From Loktanella sp. (GTDB lineage Bacteria > Pseudomonadota > Alphaproteobacteria > Rhodobacterales > Rhodobacteraceae), in assembly GCA_024686085.1 (NCBI GenBank), contig JAIBDT010000037.1, positions 1 to 32,350 on the forward strand: a stretch of 32,350 nt of DNA, written 5' to 3'. The notes beneath the pieces are model-generated. The model did no database searches, was not told the DNA's origin, and worked only from the letters and a program-made list of their open reading frames with translations. Positions 9,483 to 17,943 of the stretch are shown here, one piece after another; position 1 is the first letter of the stretch; every line of letters starts with the position of its first letter. The position numbers and the translations under genes are program-made.

Positions 9483-9977
9483 TTATTCGATGATCGCGAG
9501 AGGGGCGCCGAATTCAACCGGCCCGCCATCTTCGACCAGAATGCGTTTGATCGTGCCCGACCGTGGTGCGGGAATGTGGTTCATCGTTTTCATGGCTTCG
9601 ATTATCAAAAGAGTATCGCCTTCTTTCACCGTTGTGCCGACTGCGATGAACGGTGCGGCACCGGGTTCGGCCGCCATATAGACCGTCCCGACCATCGGGG
9701 AAGCAACCGCACCTGGATGTGCTGATGGATCAGCGTCGGTCGCCACTGGTGCTGGTGCAGGCGCTGCAGCTGATGCGGCGGGCGCGCTTGCATATGCCAT
9801 CGGAGCTGCGGCTTGTTGAACAACCGCCGGCGCGTGGCGGCTAACCCGAACGTTCAGGCTGTCGTTTTCGCCGTAGTCGCGCTTAACGTGCAATTCGGTC
9901 AGATCATTTTCGCGCAGAAGTTCTGCAAGCGACTGGATAAAAGTTACGTCGCTATCGTGGGAGGTGTTTTTAGTCAT
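9483..9977 (-). CDS. accB: Acetyl-CoA carboxylase biotin carboxyl carrier protein
   Basis: This is the biotinylated carrier that shuttles the carboxyl group between AccC and the carboxyltransferase. The 164 residues comprise an N-terminal part (about 1-48), an Ala/Pro-rich flexible linker (about 49-88) and a C-terminal biotinyl domain beginning [12 protein letters not shown], with biotin attached at Lys130 in [11 protein letters not shown]. The ATG has GAGG about 6 bases upstream. It is the first gene of the accBC operon. The 140 bases before it hold its promoter, but no clear -35/-10 pair was identified. Confidence 0.97.
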   Translation of the reverse strand: MTKNTSHDSDVTFIQSLAELLRENDLTELHVKRDYGENDSLNVRVSRHAPAVVQQAAAPMAYASAPAASAAAPAPAPVATDADPSAHPGAVASPMVGTVYMAAEPGAAPFIAVGTTVKEGDTLLIIEAMKTMNHIPAPRSGTIKRILVEDGGPVEFGAPLAIIE

Positions 9978-10117
9978 ATTATCCTCGGCCCGTTGCCCAA
10001 ATATTTATCCAGCGACATCTTCGTGTCGATGGGTTTGCAGGACTTATAGGGTAGGACTGGACGCGTGGGAAGCCGCGGCTCGCAGGAAAATTACCTTGGG
10101 TCACGAGAACGATCGCT

Positions 10118-10408
10118 TTAGCCGGTGTCTTTGATCCGTTTTTCATCCGAAATCGAGTGCGGTAACATGACTGTGTCATAGGGCTTTAGCGTTCGATCGA
10201 CACCGTCATTGATGGGTTCGGACGGAGACAATGTGCCAATGAGGGCCTCGTTTACGACGCCTACTATGCCCATTTGTGTGGGGGTGGGCATAACGATACG
10301 GGGGCCAGATTTAATAATCTCTGCCGATTGCAGCGGGGATGCCGCCCCAGTTTGATCTACCCGATGAACGGACGGGGCGGCAGTTTGTTGTTGAAGCGAG
10401 ATTTCCAT
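10118..10408 (-). CDS. Small hypothetical protein (96 aa)
   Basis: Function not recognised. The frame has a good ribosome binding site (GGAG with a 7-base gap before ATG), lies between the liv operon and accB on the same strand as both, and has a plausible composition. It begins MEISLQQQTAAPSVHR, has a Pro-Thr segment (VMPTPTQMGIVGVVNEALI, about 39-57) and a hydrophilic C-terminal half. No signal peptide or membrane segment is seen. It starts 81 bases downstream of livF, so it could be read through from the liv operon or have its own promoter. Confidence 0.5.
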   Translation of the reverse strand: MEISLQQQTAAPSVHRVDQTGAASPLQSAEIIKSGPRIVMPTPTQMGIVGVVNEALIGTLSPSEPINDGVDRTLKPYDTVMLPHSISDEKRIKDTG

Positions 10409-10489
10409 GTGCAGGCTCCGGTTTCAAAAAAGTTAAGGACAAGGTCGATTTTGCCACTTTTTTCTTACGATCCGGTTAAAGAAATCTGC

Positions 10490-11239
10490 TTAAATTGCGA
10501 GGTATTGTTCACGTAGCTCTTTGTTTTCCAGAACTTCTTTCGCAGAGCCATCAAACACGACAGAACCCGTGTCCAAAATAACCGCGCGATCCGCAAGCTT
10601 TAGCGCAGCGACGGCGTTTTGTTCCACGATGACCGTCGTGATGCCCTGATCACGAATGATGTTCAAGGTCTTGGCGATTTCTTGAACAATAACAGGGGCC
10701 AAACCTTCGTATGGCTCGTCCAAAAGCAAGACTTTGATGTCACGTGCAAGCGCGCGGGCAATTGCCAACATCTGCTGTTCACCCCCTGAAAGTGTCACAC
10801 CTTCTTGCTTACGGCGCTCGCCCAAACGTGGGAAAAGCTCGTAAAGACGGTCCAGTGACCAGCCGATCGGCGGTGCGATTTGCGCCAGTTGCAAATTTTC
10901 TTCGACCGTCAGACCGGGAATGATGGAACGGTCTTCAGGGACGAGGCCAATACCTGCTTGGGCGGCTTCAAAGCTTTTCATCTTGTGCAAAGGCTTGTGA
11001 TCCAGCCAGATTTCGCCGTGCTTCAGCTCTGGGTCACCCATGCGGGCAATCGTGCGCAGGGTTGAGGTTTTACCAGCGCCGTTACGGCCCAAAAGCGCAA
11101 GGATTTCACCCTCATGGATGTCAAAGCTGACGTTTTGGACGATGTAGCTTTCACCGTAATAAGCCTCGATTTCCCACACACTCAGGTAGGGTTTCAGGGT
11201 GGCTGCGTGGGATGTGCGTGTGTCGAATTGTTCGCTCAT
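10490..11239 (-). CDS. livF: Branched-chain amino acid-type ABC transporter ATP-binding protein (LivF)
   Basis: This is one of the two ATPases of a LivFGHM-type (HAAT family) importer. The 249 residues include Walker A GRNGAGKT (51-58), the signature LSGGEQQM and Walker B VLLLDEP. The start GEILALLGRNGAGKTS and the TTVIVEQN segment are characteristic of LivF rather than LivG. An N-terminal extension of about 20 residues precedes the conserved domain; the ATG at 11239 has only a weak ribosome binding site, so the true start is uncertain. It starts 11 bases after the livG stop. It is the last gene of the operon, and no good terminator is seen after it. Substrate is unknown. Confidence 0.9.
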   Translation of the reverse strand: MSEQFDTRTSHAATLKPYLSVWEIEAYYGESYIVQNVSFDIHEGEILALLGRNGAGKTSTLRTIARMGDPELKHGEIWLDHKPLHKMKSFEAAQAGIGLVPEDRSIIPGLTVEENLQLAQIAPPIGWSLDRLYELFPRLGERRKQEGVTLSGGEQQMLAIARALARDIKVLLLDEPYEGLAPVIVQEIAKTLNIIRDQGITTVIVEQNAVAALKLADRAVILDTGSVVFDGSAKEVLENKELREQYLAI

Positions 11240-11250
11240 GGTTTTGGTCC

Positions 11251-12009
11251 TTACACCTGTGCTTCGCCGAGATAAGCTTCGCGAACCTTCGGGTGGTTCT
11301 TGATCTTATCGGGGGTGTCCTCAACGAGGGGCATGCCCTGTGCGAGTACGGTGATGCGGTCAGCGAGGCTAAACACAACGTTCATGTCGTGCTCGATGAT
11401 CGCCATAGTGATGCCGCGCTTGGTGCGAATGTCTTTGAGCAGCAGAATTGTGTTTTCTGTATCTGCGCGTGCCATGCCCGCTGTCGGCTCGTCGAGCAAC
11501 AACAGGCGCGGTTCTTGCACCAGACACATTGCCATTTCCAAGCGCCGCTTATCACCGCGTGACATCGAGGAGGCTGTCATATGGCGTTTATCCAGCATTT
11601 TAACTTCATCAAGCATCATCTCGGCTTGCTCGTTGAGCCCTTTTTCATCCGCAACGCTTTCGATGCCATGCATGCGGAATGCGCCGTCACGTTTGGCAAA
11701 GCAGGGGATCAACACGTTTTCCATCACCGTTAGATCACTAAAGATCTCGGGGGTCTGGAAAACGCGGGAAATACCCATTTGTGCAATCTCATGCGGCTTA
11801 CGTCCCAAAACGGATTGGCCATCGAACATGACAGATCCAGAATCAGGGATCAGCTTTCCAACCAACACGTTGAGAAGTGTGGATTTACCGGCCCCGTTTG
11901 GGCCGATAATTGCGTGTACGGTGTTTTCCTGCACACTTAGGTTCACGTCACCCAAGGCTTGCAGACCACCAAAGCGTTTGTTGACGCCTTTTACTTCAAG
12001 GATACCCAT
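11251..12009 (-). CDS. livG: Branched-chain amino acid-type ABC transporter ATP-binding protein (LivG)
   Basis: This is the second ATPase of the importer, 252 residues. It has Walker A GPNGAGKST (36-44), the signature region SMSRGDKRRLEMA, Walker B LLLLDEPTAGM and the switch histidine segment AIIEHDMNVVF. The signature reads MSRG instead of LSGG or LSYG, a small variation. RVFQTPEIFSDLTVMENVL is typical of LivG. The ATG has AAGGAG 9 bases upstream. It begins 12 bases after livM ends, consistent with one operon. Confidence 0.92.
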   Translation of the reverse strand: MGILEVKGVNKRFGGLQALGDVNLSVQENTVHAIIGPNGAGKSTLLNVLVGKLIPDSGSVMFDGQSVLGRKPHEIAQMGISRVFQTPEIFSDLTVMENVLIPCFAKRDGAFRMHGIESVADEKGLNEQAEMMLDEVKMLDKRHMTASSMSRGDKRRLEMAMCLVQEPRLLLLDEPTAGMARADTENTILLLKDIRTKRGITMAIIEHDMNVVFSLADRITVLAQGMPLVEDTPDKIKNHPKVREAYLGEAQV

Positions 12010-12021
12010 AGTCCTGTCTCC

Positions 12022-13212
12022 TTATTCTGCAGGCGTCTTGGCGCCATCTTTGGCGTCAGTGTTTTTGTTACGGCTGAACATGTCCATGATCTTTTGACCA
12101 CCTTGAACAAGCCCACCAGGCAAGAAAATAACAACGGCCATGAACAACAGGCCAAGTGTCAGGTGCCAGCCCTTACCGATGAACGGGTGGATCAGCGTCA
12201 CGAACAGGTTGTCCATCCAGTCAGGCATAAATGCGAACCAGTTGTGCAAGATACCGTCGTTGATCTTCGAGACGATGTTTTCGAGGTACTTGATCAGACC
12301 AGCGCCAAGCACGGGACCAATCAACGTCCCAACACCACCCAAGATCGACATCACAACGATCTCACCAGACGCAGTCCAGAACATGCGCTCTGCGCCTGTC
12401 AAAGGGTCCATCGCTGCCAGCAAGCCACCAGCAAGGCCAGCATACATGCCAGAGATCACAAAGGCCGCAAGCATGTAGGGCTTTGTATTGAGGCCGACAT
12501 AAGACATCCGTGTCTGGTTGGACTTAATCGCGCGCAACATCAGACCCATCGGGGACCGGAAGATGCGGATCGACAGGTAGAAGGACGCGATCAAGAAGAT
12601 GGCAGCAAGGTAATAGCCATTCTGGAACGTGAAGGACCAGCCACCAAGATCAAGTTGTGTCTGACCGTTCATTGTGATCCCAAAGAAGTGAGGAACAGTC
12701 GGGTCACCCGCACTCATCAGGATTTGCGGATCGCCATTGTAAACCTGCAAGCCAGTCTCGCCGTTTGTCAGCGGTGTCAGCACCGAGTAGGCAAGCTGAT
12801 AAGCCATTTGGGCAAAGGCGAGCGTCAAGATCGAGAAGTAGATGCCAGAGCGCCGCAAGCTGACGTACCCGATTACCACCGCAAACAGGCCTGCCACAAC
12901 AACCGATAAGATGATTGCTGGTACAACGTTGTAGGACAATAGCTTGAACATCCAAACCGCTGCATAAGATCCTATGCCCAGAAAGGCTGCGTGACCAAAT
13001 GATAGGAAACCAGTCAGACCAAACAGGATGTTAAAGCCGATAGCCAAAATACCAAAGATCACGAAGCGCTGCATCAGCGCAGGATAACCTGCGTTAAAGC
13101 TTTGACCTAAGGCGGATTCCGTCGGGAAGGGGTTAAGAAGAACCGGTGCAACAAGAGCCATGATGCAGACGATAATGAAGAGTTTGAAGTCGCGGGAATT
13201 GAGACCGAGCAT
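12022..13212 (-). CDS. livM: Branched-chain amino acid-type ABC transporter permease (LivM)
   Basis: This membrane permease subunit has 396 residues and roughly ten hydrophobic segments. The family region [22 protein letters not shown] (about 64-85) and the coupling-loop region [27 protein letters not shown] are present, and the C-terminal [19 protein letters not shown] is a LivM hallmark. A charged tail with several Lys and Asp residues ([17 protein letters not shown]) extends into the cytoplasm. The ribosome binding site GGAGG lies inside the end of livH and only two bases separate the genes, so translation is probably coupled. Confidence 0.93.
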   Translation of the reverse strand: MLGLNSRDFKLFIIVCIMALVAPVLLNPFPTESALGQSFNAGYPALMQRFVIFGILAIGFNILFGLTGFLSFGHAAFLGIGSYAAVWMFKLLSYNVVPAIILSVVVAGLFAVVIGYVSLRRSGIYFSILTLAFAQMAYQLAYSVLTPLTNGETGLQVYNGDPQILMSAGDPTVPHFFGITMNGQTQLDLGGWSFTFQNGYYLAAIFLIASFYLSIRIFRSPMGLMLRAIKSNQTRMSYVGLNTKPYMLAAFVISGMYAGLAGGLLAAMDPLTGAERMFWTASGEIVVMSILGGVGTLIGPVLGAGLIKYLENIVSKINDGILHNWFAFMPDWMDNLFVTLIHPFIGKGWHLTLGLLFMAVVIFLPGGLVQGGQKIMDMFSRNKNTDAKDGAKTPAE

Positions 13213-13214
13213 GA

Positions 13215-14246
13215 TTATTCCTCCATCACGCCTTTGCGACCCATAAGGCCACGAGGACGGGTCAGCAAAATGATAATTGCAACGAGGTAGATGATGATTT
13301 GGTCAATACCAGGGATCAGCGCCTTAACTTCGTTCATGGATGCGAAGGATTGCAGGATGCCAAGCATAAAGCCCGCCAAGACAGCGCCGGGCAAAGAGCC
13401 CATGCCGCCAACAACAACCACAACGAATGATAGCACAAGAAAGTCCATGCCGATGTTATAATGTGGAGACAAGATCGGCGCGTACATCACACCCGCCATA
13501 CCAGCGACTGCTGCGGCAAGGCCGAACATGAAGGTAAAGCGCCTGTCGATGTCGATACCCAGTAGGCCAACCGTTTCGCGGTCCGCCATGCCAGCACGCA
13601 CAACCATCCCGAAGGTGGTGAACTGCAAGAAGGCGAAGACAGCGGCGATGATCACGGCAGAGAAGCCAAAGTAAACAATGCGCCATGTGGGATAGGCAAT
13701 CGTGTTTTCAGCAAAGCCAAGCCAGCTGCCTACGTCGATCGTTCCCAAGAACGCAGTTGGAGGAGGCGTTTGGATAGGGTTTGCGCCGTAAAACGCTTTG
13801 ATGATCTCGCCAATGACGATCGCAAGGCCGAATGTCACAAGGATCTGGTCGGCGTGGGGGCGCTTGTAGAAGTGCTTGATCAGACCGCGCTCCATAACAA
13901 AGCCCAAAAAGAACATAACAGGAATAACGACAAGGATCGATAACGGAACAGACCAGTCTTGCAACCAGTTGCCCATGGCATCACCGAACCACGCTTCAAC
14001 GTAGGGTGTTTCGACCTTTAGCGGGTTGCCCAAAAAGTCTTTTTGCGTCTCATCAACCGTCAAGAAGCTGAGATTAAAGATTTTTTGCATCGTCACGGCG
14101 ACGAACGCACCGATCATAAACAACGCACCATGTGCGAAGTTAACGACACCCAAGGTGCCGAAGATCAAGGTCAGGCCAAGGGCGATCAAAGCATATGCCG
14201 ATCCCTTATCCAAACCATTAAGAATTTGAAGAATAAATGCGTCCAT
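13215..14246 (-). CDS. livH: Branched-chain amino acid-type ABC transporter permease (LivH)
   Basis: This is the partner permease of LivM. The start chosen is [24 protein letters not shown] (343 residues), which matches LivH proteins. An ATG 39 bases upstream would add a polar tail with no ribosome binding site. Family features are [25 protein letters not shown] near the N-terminus, the loop [27 protein letters not shown] and [21 protein letters not shown] near the C-terminus. The segment between the first and third membrane spans (about residues 49-90) is longer than in E. coli LivH, as seen in other alphaproteobacterial members of this subgroup. It is separated from the binding-protein gene by 102 bases that hold a strong hairpin. 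Confidence 0.92.
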   Translation of the reverse strand: MDAFILQILNGLDKGSAYALIALGLTLIFGTLGVVNFAHGALFMIGAFVAVTMQKIFNLSFLTVDETQKDFLGNPLKVETPYVEAWFGDAMGNWLQDWSVPLSILVVIPVMFFLGFVMERGLIKHFYKRPHADQILVTFGLAIVIGEIIKAFYGANPIQTPPPTAFLGTIDVGSWLGFAENTIAYPTWRIVYFGFSAVIIAAVFAFLQFTTFGMVVRAGMADRETVGLLGIDIDRRFTFMFGLAAAVAGMAGVMYAPILSPHYNIGMDFLVLSFVVVVVGGMGSLPGAVLAGFMLGILQSFASMNEVKALIPGIDQIIIYLVAIIILLTRPRGLMGRKGVMEE

Positions 14247-14302
14247 CGGACTAGCCCCATTTTGTCTGGTGGAAAGCCCCGTCATGAATGGAGGGGCAGG
14301 GT

Positions 14303-14331
14303 GGACCGGCCACTCAGATGGCCGCCGGTCC
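14303..14331 (-). terminator. Strong hairpin between the binding-protein gene and livH
   Basis: GGACCGGC (14303-14310) and GCCGGTCC (14324-14331) are perfect inverted repeats. An alternative inner pairing uses GGCCA and TGGCC. It lies 18 bases beyond the stop of the binding-protein gene and has no T run. Such hairpins usually slow transcript decay or cause partial termination, so that binding protein is made in excess over the permease genes. Confidence 0.65.
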
Positions 14332-14348
14332 GATTTCGTCGTTAACGC

Positions 14349-15695
14349 TTATGCGCCTGGGTTACACGCGCCCAAGTCACCGCCAGCAAACATTGGGTGC
14401 TCAGGATCATACTCGACCTGTGCACGTGGTGTTACTTCAACGATTTCAAGTGTGTCGTACTGGTTGGTTGGAGCATCTGTGCCCTTCATAACCAAGACGT
14501 CTTTGAAGCACTGGTGATCGGAACCACGGTATGTTGTTGGACCGTTGCCCAAGCCGTCGAACTCAAAATCTTCCAGAGCTTCGACAACTGCACATGGGTT
14601 GAACGAACCAGCACGTGCAACAGCATCTGCATAAAGCAGCGTCTGAACGTAGCAAGTGTGCGCAGCGTTGGATGGCGGGAAGCCATACTTTTCGCCGAAC
14701 GACTTAACAAACGCAGCAGTACCTTCGTCAGACAACTGCCAGTTCCAGTTCATGGAGCCATAAACGCCCTGAATGTTGGAACCCGCACCAGCGGCCATAA
14801 GCTCAGAGTAGAGCGGCACGATGATTGTGAAGTCTTTGCCGTTAACCTGCTTGTCTTTCAGACCGAACTGAACAGCCTGTGTCAAAGAGTTAACCATGTC
14901 CCCACCGTAGTGGTTCAAGATCAATGTATCAGCGCCGGAGTTCAGGATTGGTGCGATGTAGGACGAGAAGTCACCTGCGCCAACTGGTGTCAGAACGTTC
15001 TGAGTTGTTGTCCAACCCATTGCTTCTGTTGTTGCCGCGATGGATTCTTGCTGTGTCCAGCCCCAAGTGTAGTCAGCTGTCAGGTGGTATGCCTGACGCT
15101 CTGTGCCGTATTCTTTTTCAAGAACTGGACCAAGAGCCGCAGCAGACTGGTAACCGTTAAAGAAGTGACGGAAGCCGTTGGCTTTCTTATCTTTACCAGT
15201 TGTATCGTTAGAGTGTGTCAAGCCAGCCATGAAGATCACGCCTGCTTCTTGGCACAGACCCTGAACCGCAATCGCCACACCGGAGGAAGATCCACCGTTG
15301 ATCATGATGCAGCCATCTTTCTGGATCATGGACTGTGCAGATGCACGTGCCACGTCAGATTTTGTCTGTGTATCGCCTGTGACGAACTCGACTTTTTTGC
15401 CAAGAATACCGGTACCGTCCAAAGCTTTGGACGAGAAGGTGTTCATCATACCACCGTCGCCCATGCCGTTGAGGTGCTCAACAGCAAGCTCTTGTGCGCG
15501 CAGCTCGTCGAGGCCTTCTTCAGCGTAAGGACCAGTTTGTGGAACGTTAAAACCGAACTTCACAGTGCTACCAGTTGGCGCATTCGTGAAACCTGCATGT
15601 GATTCTGCACGCAGATACGTCGGAACCGCCAAGCTTGCGCCAGCGATGGCACCCGTCTTGATCAACCCACGACGTGAGAAATTAGAAATGGACAT
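14349..15695 (-). CDS. Substrate-binding protein of a branched-chain amino acid-type (HAAT) ABC importer
   Basis: This is a periplasmic type I binding protein of 448 residues. The N-terminus SNFSRRGLIKTGAIAGASLAVPTYLRAESHA has a twin-arginine motif (Arg8-Arg9) followed by a hydrophobic stretch, so Tat export is likely. The mature part shows the family pattern VKFGFNVPQTGPYAEEG, then VEFVTGDTQTKSDVARASAQSMI and MINGGSSSGVAIAVQ. It is longer than E. coli LivJ (about 370 residues). The ATG has an excellent ribosome binding site (GGGAGG, 7-base gap). It is the first gene of the operon with livH, livM, livG and livF. The ligand cannot be told from sequence: the family binds amino acids, amides, urea and aromatic acids. 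Confidence 0.92.
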   Translation of the reverse strand: MSISNFSRRGLIKTGAIAGASLAVPTYLRAESHAGFTNAPTGSTVKFGFNVPQTGPYAEEGLDELRAQELAVEHLNGMGDGGMMNTFSSKALDGTGILGKKVEFVTGDTQTKSDVARASAQSMIQKDGCIMINGGSSSGVAIAVQGLCQEAGVIFMAGLTHSNDTTGKDKKANGFRHFFNGYQSAAALGPVLEKEYGTERQAYHLTADYTWGWTQQESIAATTEAMGWTTTQNVLTPVGAGDFSSYIAPILNSGADTLILNHYGGDMVNSLTQAVQFGLKDKQVNGKDFTIIVPLYSELMAAGAGSNIQGVYGSMNWNWQLSDEGTAAFVKSFGEKYGFPPSNAAHTCYVQTLLYADAVARAGSFNPCAVVEALEDFEFDGLGNGPTTYRGSDHQCFKDVLVMKGTDAPTNQYDTLEIVEVTPRAQVEYDPEHPMFAGGDLGACNPGA

Positions 15696-15749
15696 TATTA
15701 TCCTCCCTTAAGTTTCAGTACCGATTGAGCCTCCTCGCTCGCACGGCCG

Positions 15750-15782
15750 ACACTTTACAGTGTGAGGGTAGCATCGGGGCAA
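15750..15782 (-). promoter_or_regulatory. Candidate promoter and operator of the liv-type operon
   Basis: On the minus strand TTGCCC (plus 15777-15782) and TGTAAA (plus 15754-15759) are separated by 17 bases, a reasonable -35/-10 pair 59 bases before the binding-protein start. The -10 element sits inside the inverted repeat ACACT/AGTGT (15750-15754 and 15759-15763), a possible binding site for a repressor. The divergent ScfR-type regulator gene is the obvious candidate, but this is inference. Confidence 0.4.
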
Positions 15783-15915
15783 GGGGCCCATTCGAGCAAC
15801 AGGGCATTGCAATTGCTTAACGAATTAGTAAAGTTATCCACACGAAGTTTGTTAATTTTGTAAATCAGTTTTCTCGCAAGTGCAGAAAGCTGCTGAAACA
15901 ACAGGGAAATTCACG

Positions 15916-17202
15916 ATGCCAGTGATTGGGATAGCAGGAAGCCGGATCCGTGAACGCCGTATTGATAAAGGAATGCGGCAGGCCGACCTTGCCCAAACCG
16001 TTGGCATATCACCGTCGTATCTTAATCTTATCGAACATAACCGCCGCAGAATCGCGGGTAAGCTATTGTCCGAAATTGGACGCGCACTTGAAATTGCACC
16101 TGACCAGCTGACCCGTGGGGCCGACACCGCGATTTTGGACGGGCTGCGCGGTGCCGCCGCCGAGATGTCATTGCCCGTCGAAATTGCACGAACGGAAGAA
16201 TTTGCAGGCCGCTATCCCGGATGGGGCAATTTGATTGTCGCGCAAGCCAAACGCTTGGCCTCGCTAGAACAACAGGTGCAAGTCTTTAGCGATCGAATGA
16301 CATATGATCCCGAACTGGCGGGATCATTGCACGAAGTGATTTCCGCGGTCACGTCGATCAGATCGAGTGCATCAATCTTGGTAGGGGGCGAAAATCTGGA
16401 CGCAGATTGGGAAGCCCGCTTTCACCGAAATATCTATGACGACAGTATTCGGCTGGCGGAAAGCAGCGAAGCGCTCATTAATTATCTCGACTCATCCAAA
16501 GCGGACGGAACGCCACATTTGGCCCCACTAGAAGAGGTGGAAGCGACGCTTGCAAAAGCAGGCTACCATTTTCCAGCTATTGAAGAAAAAGGCCAAGCGG
16601 CGATTGGGGCGGTTATGCAAGATGCAGGGCTTCGTGGGGCGGCCGCGAAAACGGTTCTCGAAGCGCACTTGAAAACCTATGCGGCCGATGCCAAAGAAAT
16701 GCCGTTCAATACATTTTCAAGCGCTGCGGCCACGACGGGGTATGATCCTGTGCAATTGGCCACGCAGTTTGGTGTGGAGACCGCGGCAGTCTTGCGCCGC
16801 ATGTCTTGCTTGCCCGCGGGCGGGGAACATCCTCCGATGGGGCTTGCCGTGGCAGACTCGTCAGGTGCCCTGTTATTGGTAAAACATGTTGCGGGCTTTG
16901 CGATGCCGCGGTCAGGTGCCGGATGTCCTTTATGGCCCGTGTTCACAGCGTTTTCGCGACCCAACCAACCCATTCGAGCCGAAGTAACGTTACCGGGCGC
17001 GAATGCGCAGCGCTTGCTGTGCTACGCAGTTGCGCACCCCATTGGCACGATCGGTTTTGACGTGCCGCAATTGTTGCGGTCTACGATGTTGGTCATCTTT
17101 GATCAGCCTCAAGGCGTAGCACCAGCGATCAGTGTCGGCGTTTCTTGCCGTATCTGTCCGCGCGATAGTTGTGCTGCACGCAGAGAGCCATCTGTCTTAT
17201 AG
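15916..17202 (+). CDS. XRE-family regulator with ScfR-type (short-chain fatty acyl) domain
   Basis: This is a DNA-binding regulator of about 428 residues. An N-terminal helix-turn-helix is clear (RIRERRIDKGMRQADLAQTVGIS, then PSYLNLIEHNRRRI). A long C-terminal region includes the LPAGGEHPPMG segment and ends in a cysteine motif CRICPRDSCAARREP, characteristic of the DUF2083/ScfR class (relatives of RamB and PrpC-type regulators), which control acetate, propionate or acyl-CoA metabolism. The ATG at 15916 was chosen for its AGGGA at 8-base spacing; a GTG at 15880 would add 12 residues without a ribosome binding site. It is divergent from the liv-type operon (220-base gap) and 97 bases upstream of the signalling genes, so it may regulate either. 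Confidence 0.88.
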   Translation: MPVIGIAGSRIRERRIDKGMRQADLAQTVGISPSYLNLIEHNRRRIAGKLLSEIGRALEIAPDQLTRGADTAILDGLRGAAAEMSLPVEIARTEEFAGRYPGWGNLIVAQAKRLASLEQQVQVFSDRMTYDPELAGSLHEVISAVTSIRSSASILVGGENLDADWEARFHRNIYDDSIRLAESSEALINYLDSSKADGTPHLAPLEEVEATLAKAGYHFPAIEEKGQAAIGAVMQDAGLRGAAAKTVLEAHLKTYAADAKEMPFNTFSSAAATTGYDPVQLATQFGVETAAVLRRMSCLPAGGEHPPMGLAVADSSGALLLVKHVAGFAMPRSGAGCPLWPVFTAFSRPNQPIRAEVTLPGANAQRLLCYAVAHPIGTIGFDVPQLLRSTMLVIFDQPQGVAPAISVGVSCRICPRDSCAARREPSVL

Positions 17203-17217
17203 AGACAAGTTGTCTCT
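17201..17217. promoter_or_regulatory. Perfect palindrome overlapping the ScfR stop codon
   Basis: AGAGACAA (17201-17208) and TTGTCTCT (17210-17217) are perfect inverted repeats around one central base. The left arm begins inside the TAG stop of the regulator gene. It could form a short hairpin followed by TTG, or be an operator in front of the response-regulator operon. There is no proper T run, so a terminator role is weak. Confidence 0.45.
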
Positions 17218-17299
17218 TTGACAGCGTCGCATTTTGTCGTGATAGTCAGAGATTGAACACGATCACCCACTTGATCGTCTTCGGGGGGAAATAAATTAA

Positions 17300-17668
17300 A
17301 TGGCCAAGCGCGTTTTATTGATCGAAGACGAGCCCAACATTATTGAGGCAATCAGTTTTATTCTATCGCGGGATGGGTTTACCGTGCACACGCACGAGAA
17401 CGGCGATACAGCGATGACAAAAGTACTGGCGTTTCCACCTGACCTGATAATTCTCGACGTTATGCTACCGGGTCGCAGCGGATTTGATATTTTGCAAGAC
17501 CTGCGCGCCGATCCGATCTCGGCGAAGATACCCGTGATGATGCTGACGGCACGCGGGCAGACAAAAGACCGCGAAATGGCGCTGCGCCTTGGTGCGAACC
17601 ACTTTATGACAAAGCCGTTTTCGAATGCGGAAGTGCGCGACAACGTGCGCAGCTTGATCGAGGCATGA
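17300..17668 (+). CDS. Single-domain response regulator (CheY-like receiver)
   Basis: This is a 122-residue receiver domain with no output domain. The phospho-acceptor is Asp53 in LIILDVMLPG, with acidic residues Glu9 and Asp10, the switch Thr83 in MMLTARG and Lys105 in MTKPF; all catalytic positions are intact. It probably takes phosphate from the histidine kinase encoded just downstream. Its own stop overlaps the next gene's start by four bases (ATGA), showing tight coupling. The ATG is preceded by GGGGGGA. With no DNA-binding domain, its output must be through a protein partner; the FliM-like protein at the end of the cluster is a candidate. Confidence 0.93.
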   Translation: MAKRVLLIEDEPNIIEAISFILSRDGFTVHTHENGDTAMTKVLAFPPDLIILDVMLPGRSGFDILQDLRADPISAKIPVMMLTARGQTKDREMALRLGANHFMTKPFSNAEVRDNVRSLIEA

Positions 17669-17943
17669 AAAAGCCTTCTGCCTCATCCGTTTTTCTGGAA
17701 CGGCAGGCCTATCAGCGCCGCAGAATGCGCGACTTGGCGCGGGCAGTGCCCATTTTTGGTGCGGTATTATTATTCATTCCTCTACTTTGGACCAATGCAG
17801 CACCCGACGGGAGTGGCGTAACAACAAGCCAAGTGCTTGTTTATCTGTTTGTCGTTTGGAAAGGGCTGATAGGACTTGCCGCTATTATTTCACGCGCCGT
17901 AAAAAGTGACGCGCCCAAACCACAGGCAACGGACCCAAGTTAA
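17665..17943 (+). CDS. Small membrane protein between response regulator and kinase
   Basis: This is a 92-residue protein of unknown function. A basic N-terminus (LERQAYQRRRMRDLAR, about 11-26) precedes two likely membrane helices (about 27-44 and 56-76, AVPIFGAVLLFIPLLW and VLVYLFVVWKGLIGLAAII). It ends in a short polar tail. It overlaps the response-regulator gene by four bases and the kinase gene by one (TAATG), so the three are almost certainly co-translated and expected to work together. It may be an accessory subunit of the transporter-like sensor; that is inference. Confidence 0.85.
   Translation: MKKPSASSVFLERQAYQRRRMRDLARAVPIFGAVLLFIPLLWTNAAPDGSGVTTSQVLVYLFVVWKGLIGLAAIISRAVKSDAPKPQATDPS

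Noticed and set aside
10060..10085. A short palindrome AGCCGCGGCT upstream of accB
   Set aside because: Only 10 bases, GC-rich and without a tail or conserved position; could easily be chance.
11959..12909. A 316-codon plus-strand frame opposite livM and livG
   Set aside because: Spans antisense across two conserved genes; composition is Gln/Arg/His-rich without motifs.
14397..15602. A 401-codon plus-strand frame opposite the binding-protein gene
   Set aside because: Antisense to a clear periplasmic binding protein; the translated sequence has no coherent domain.
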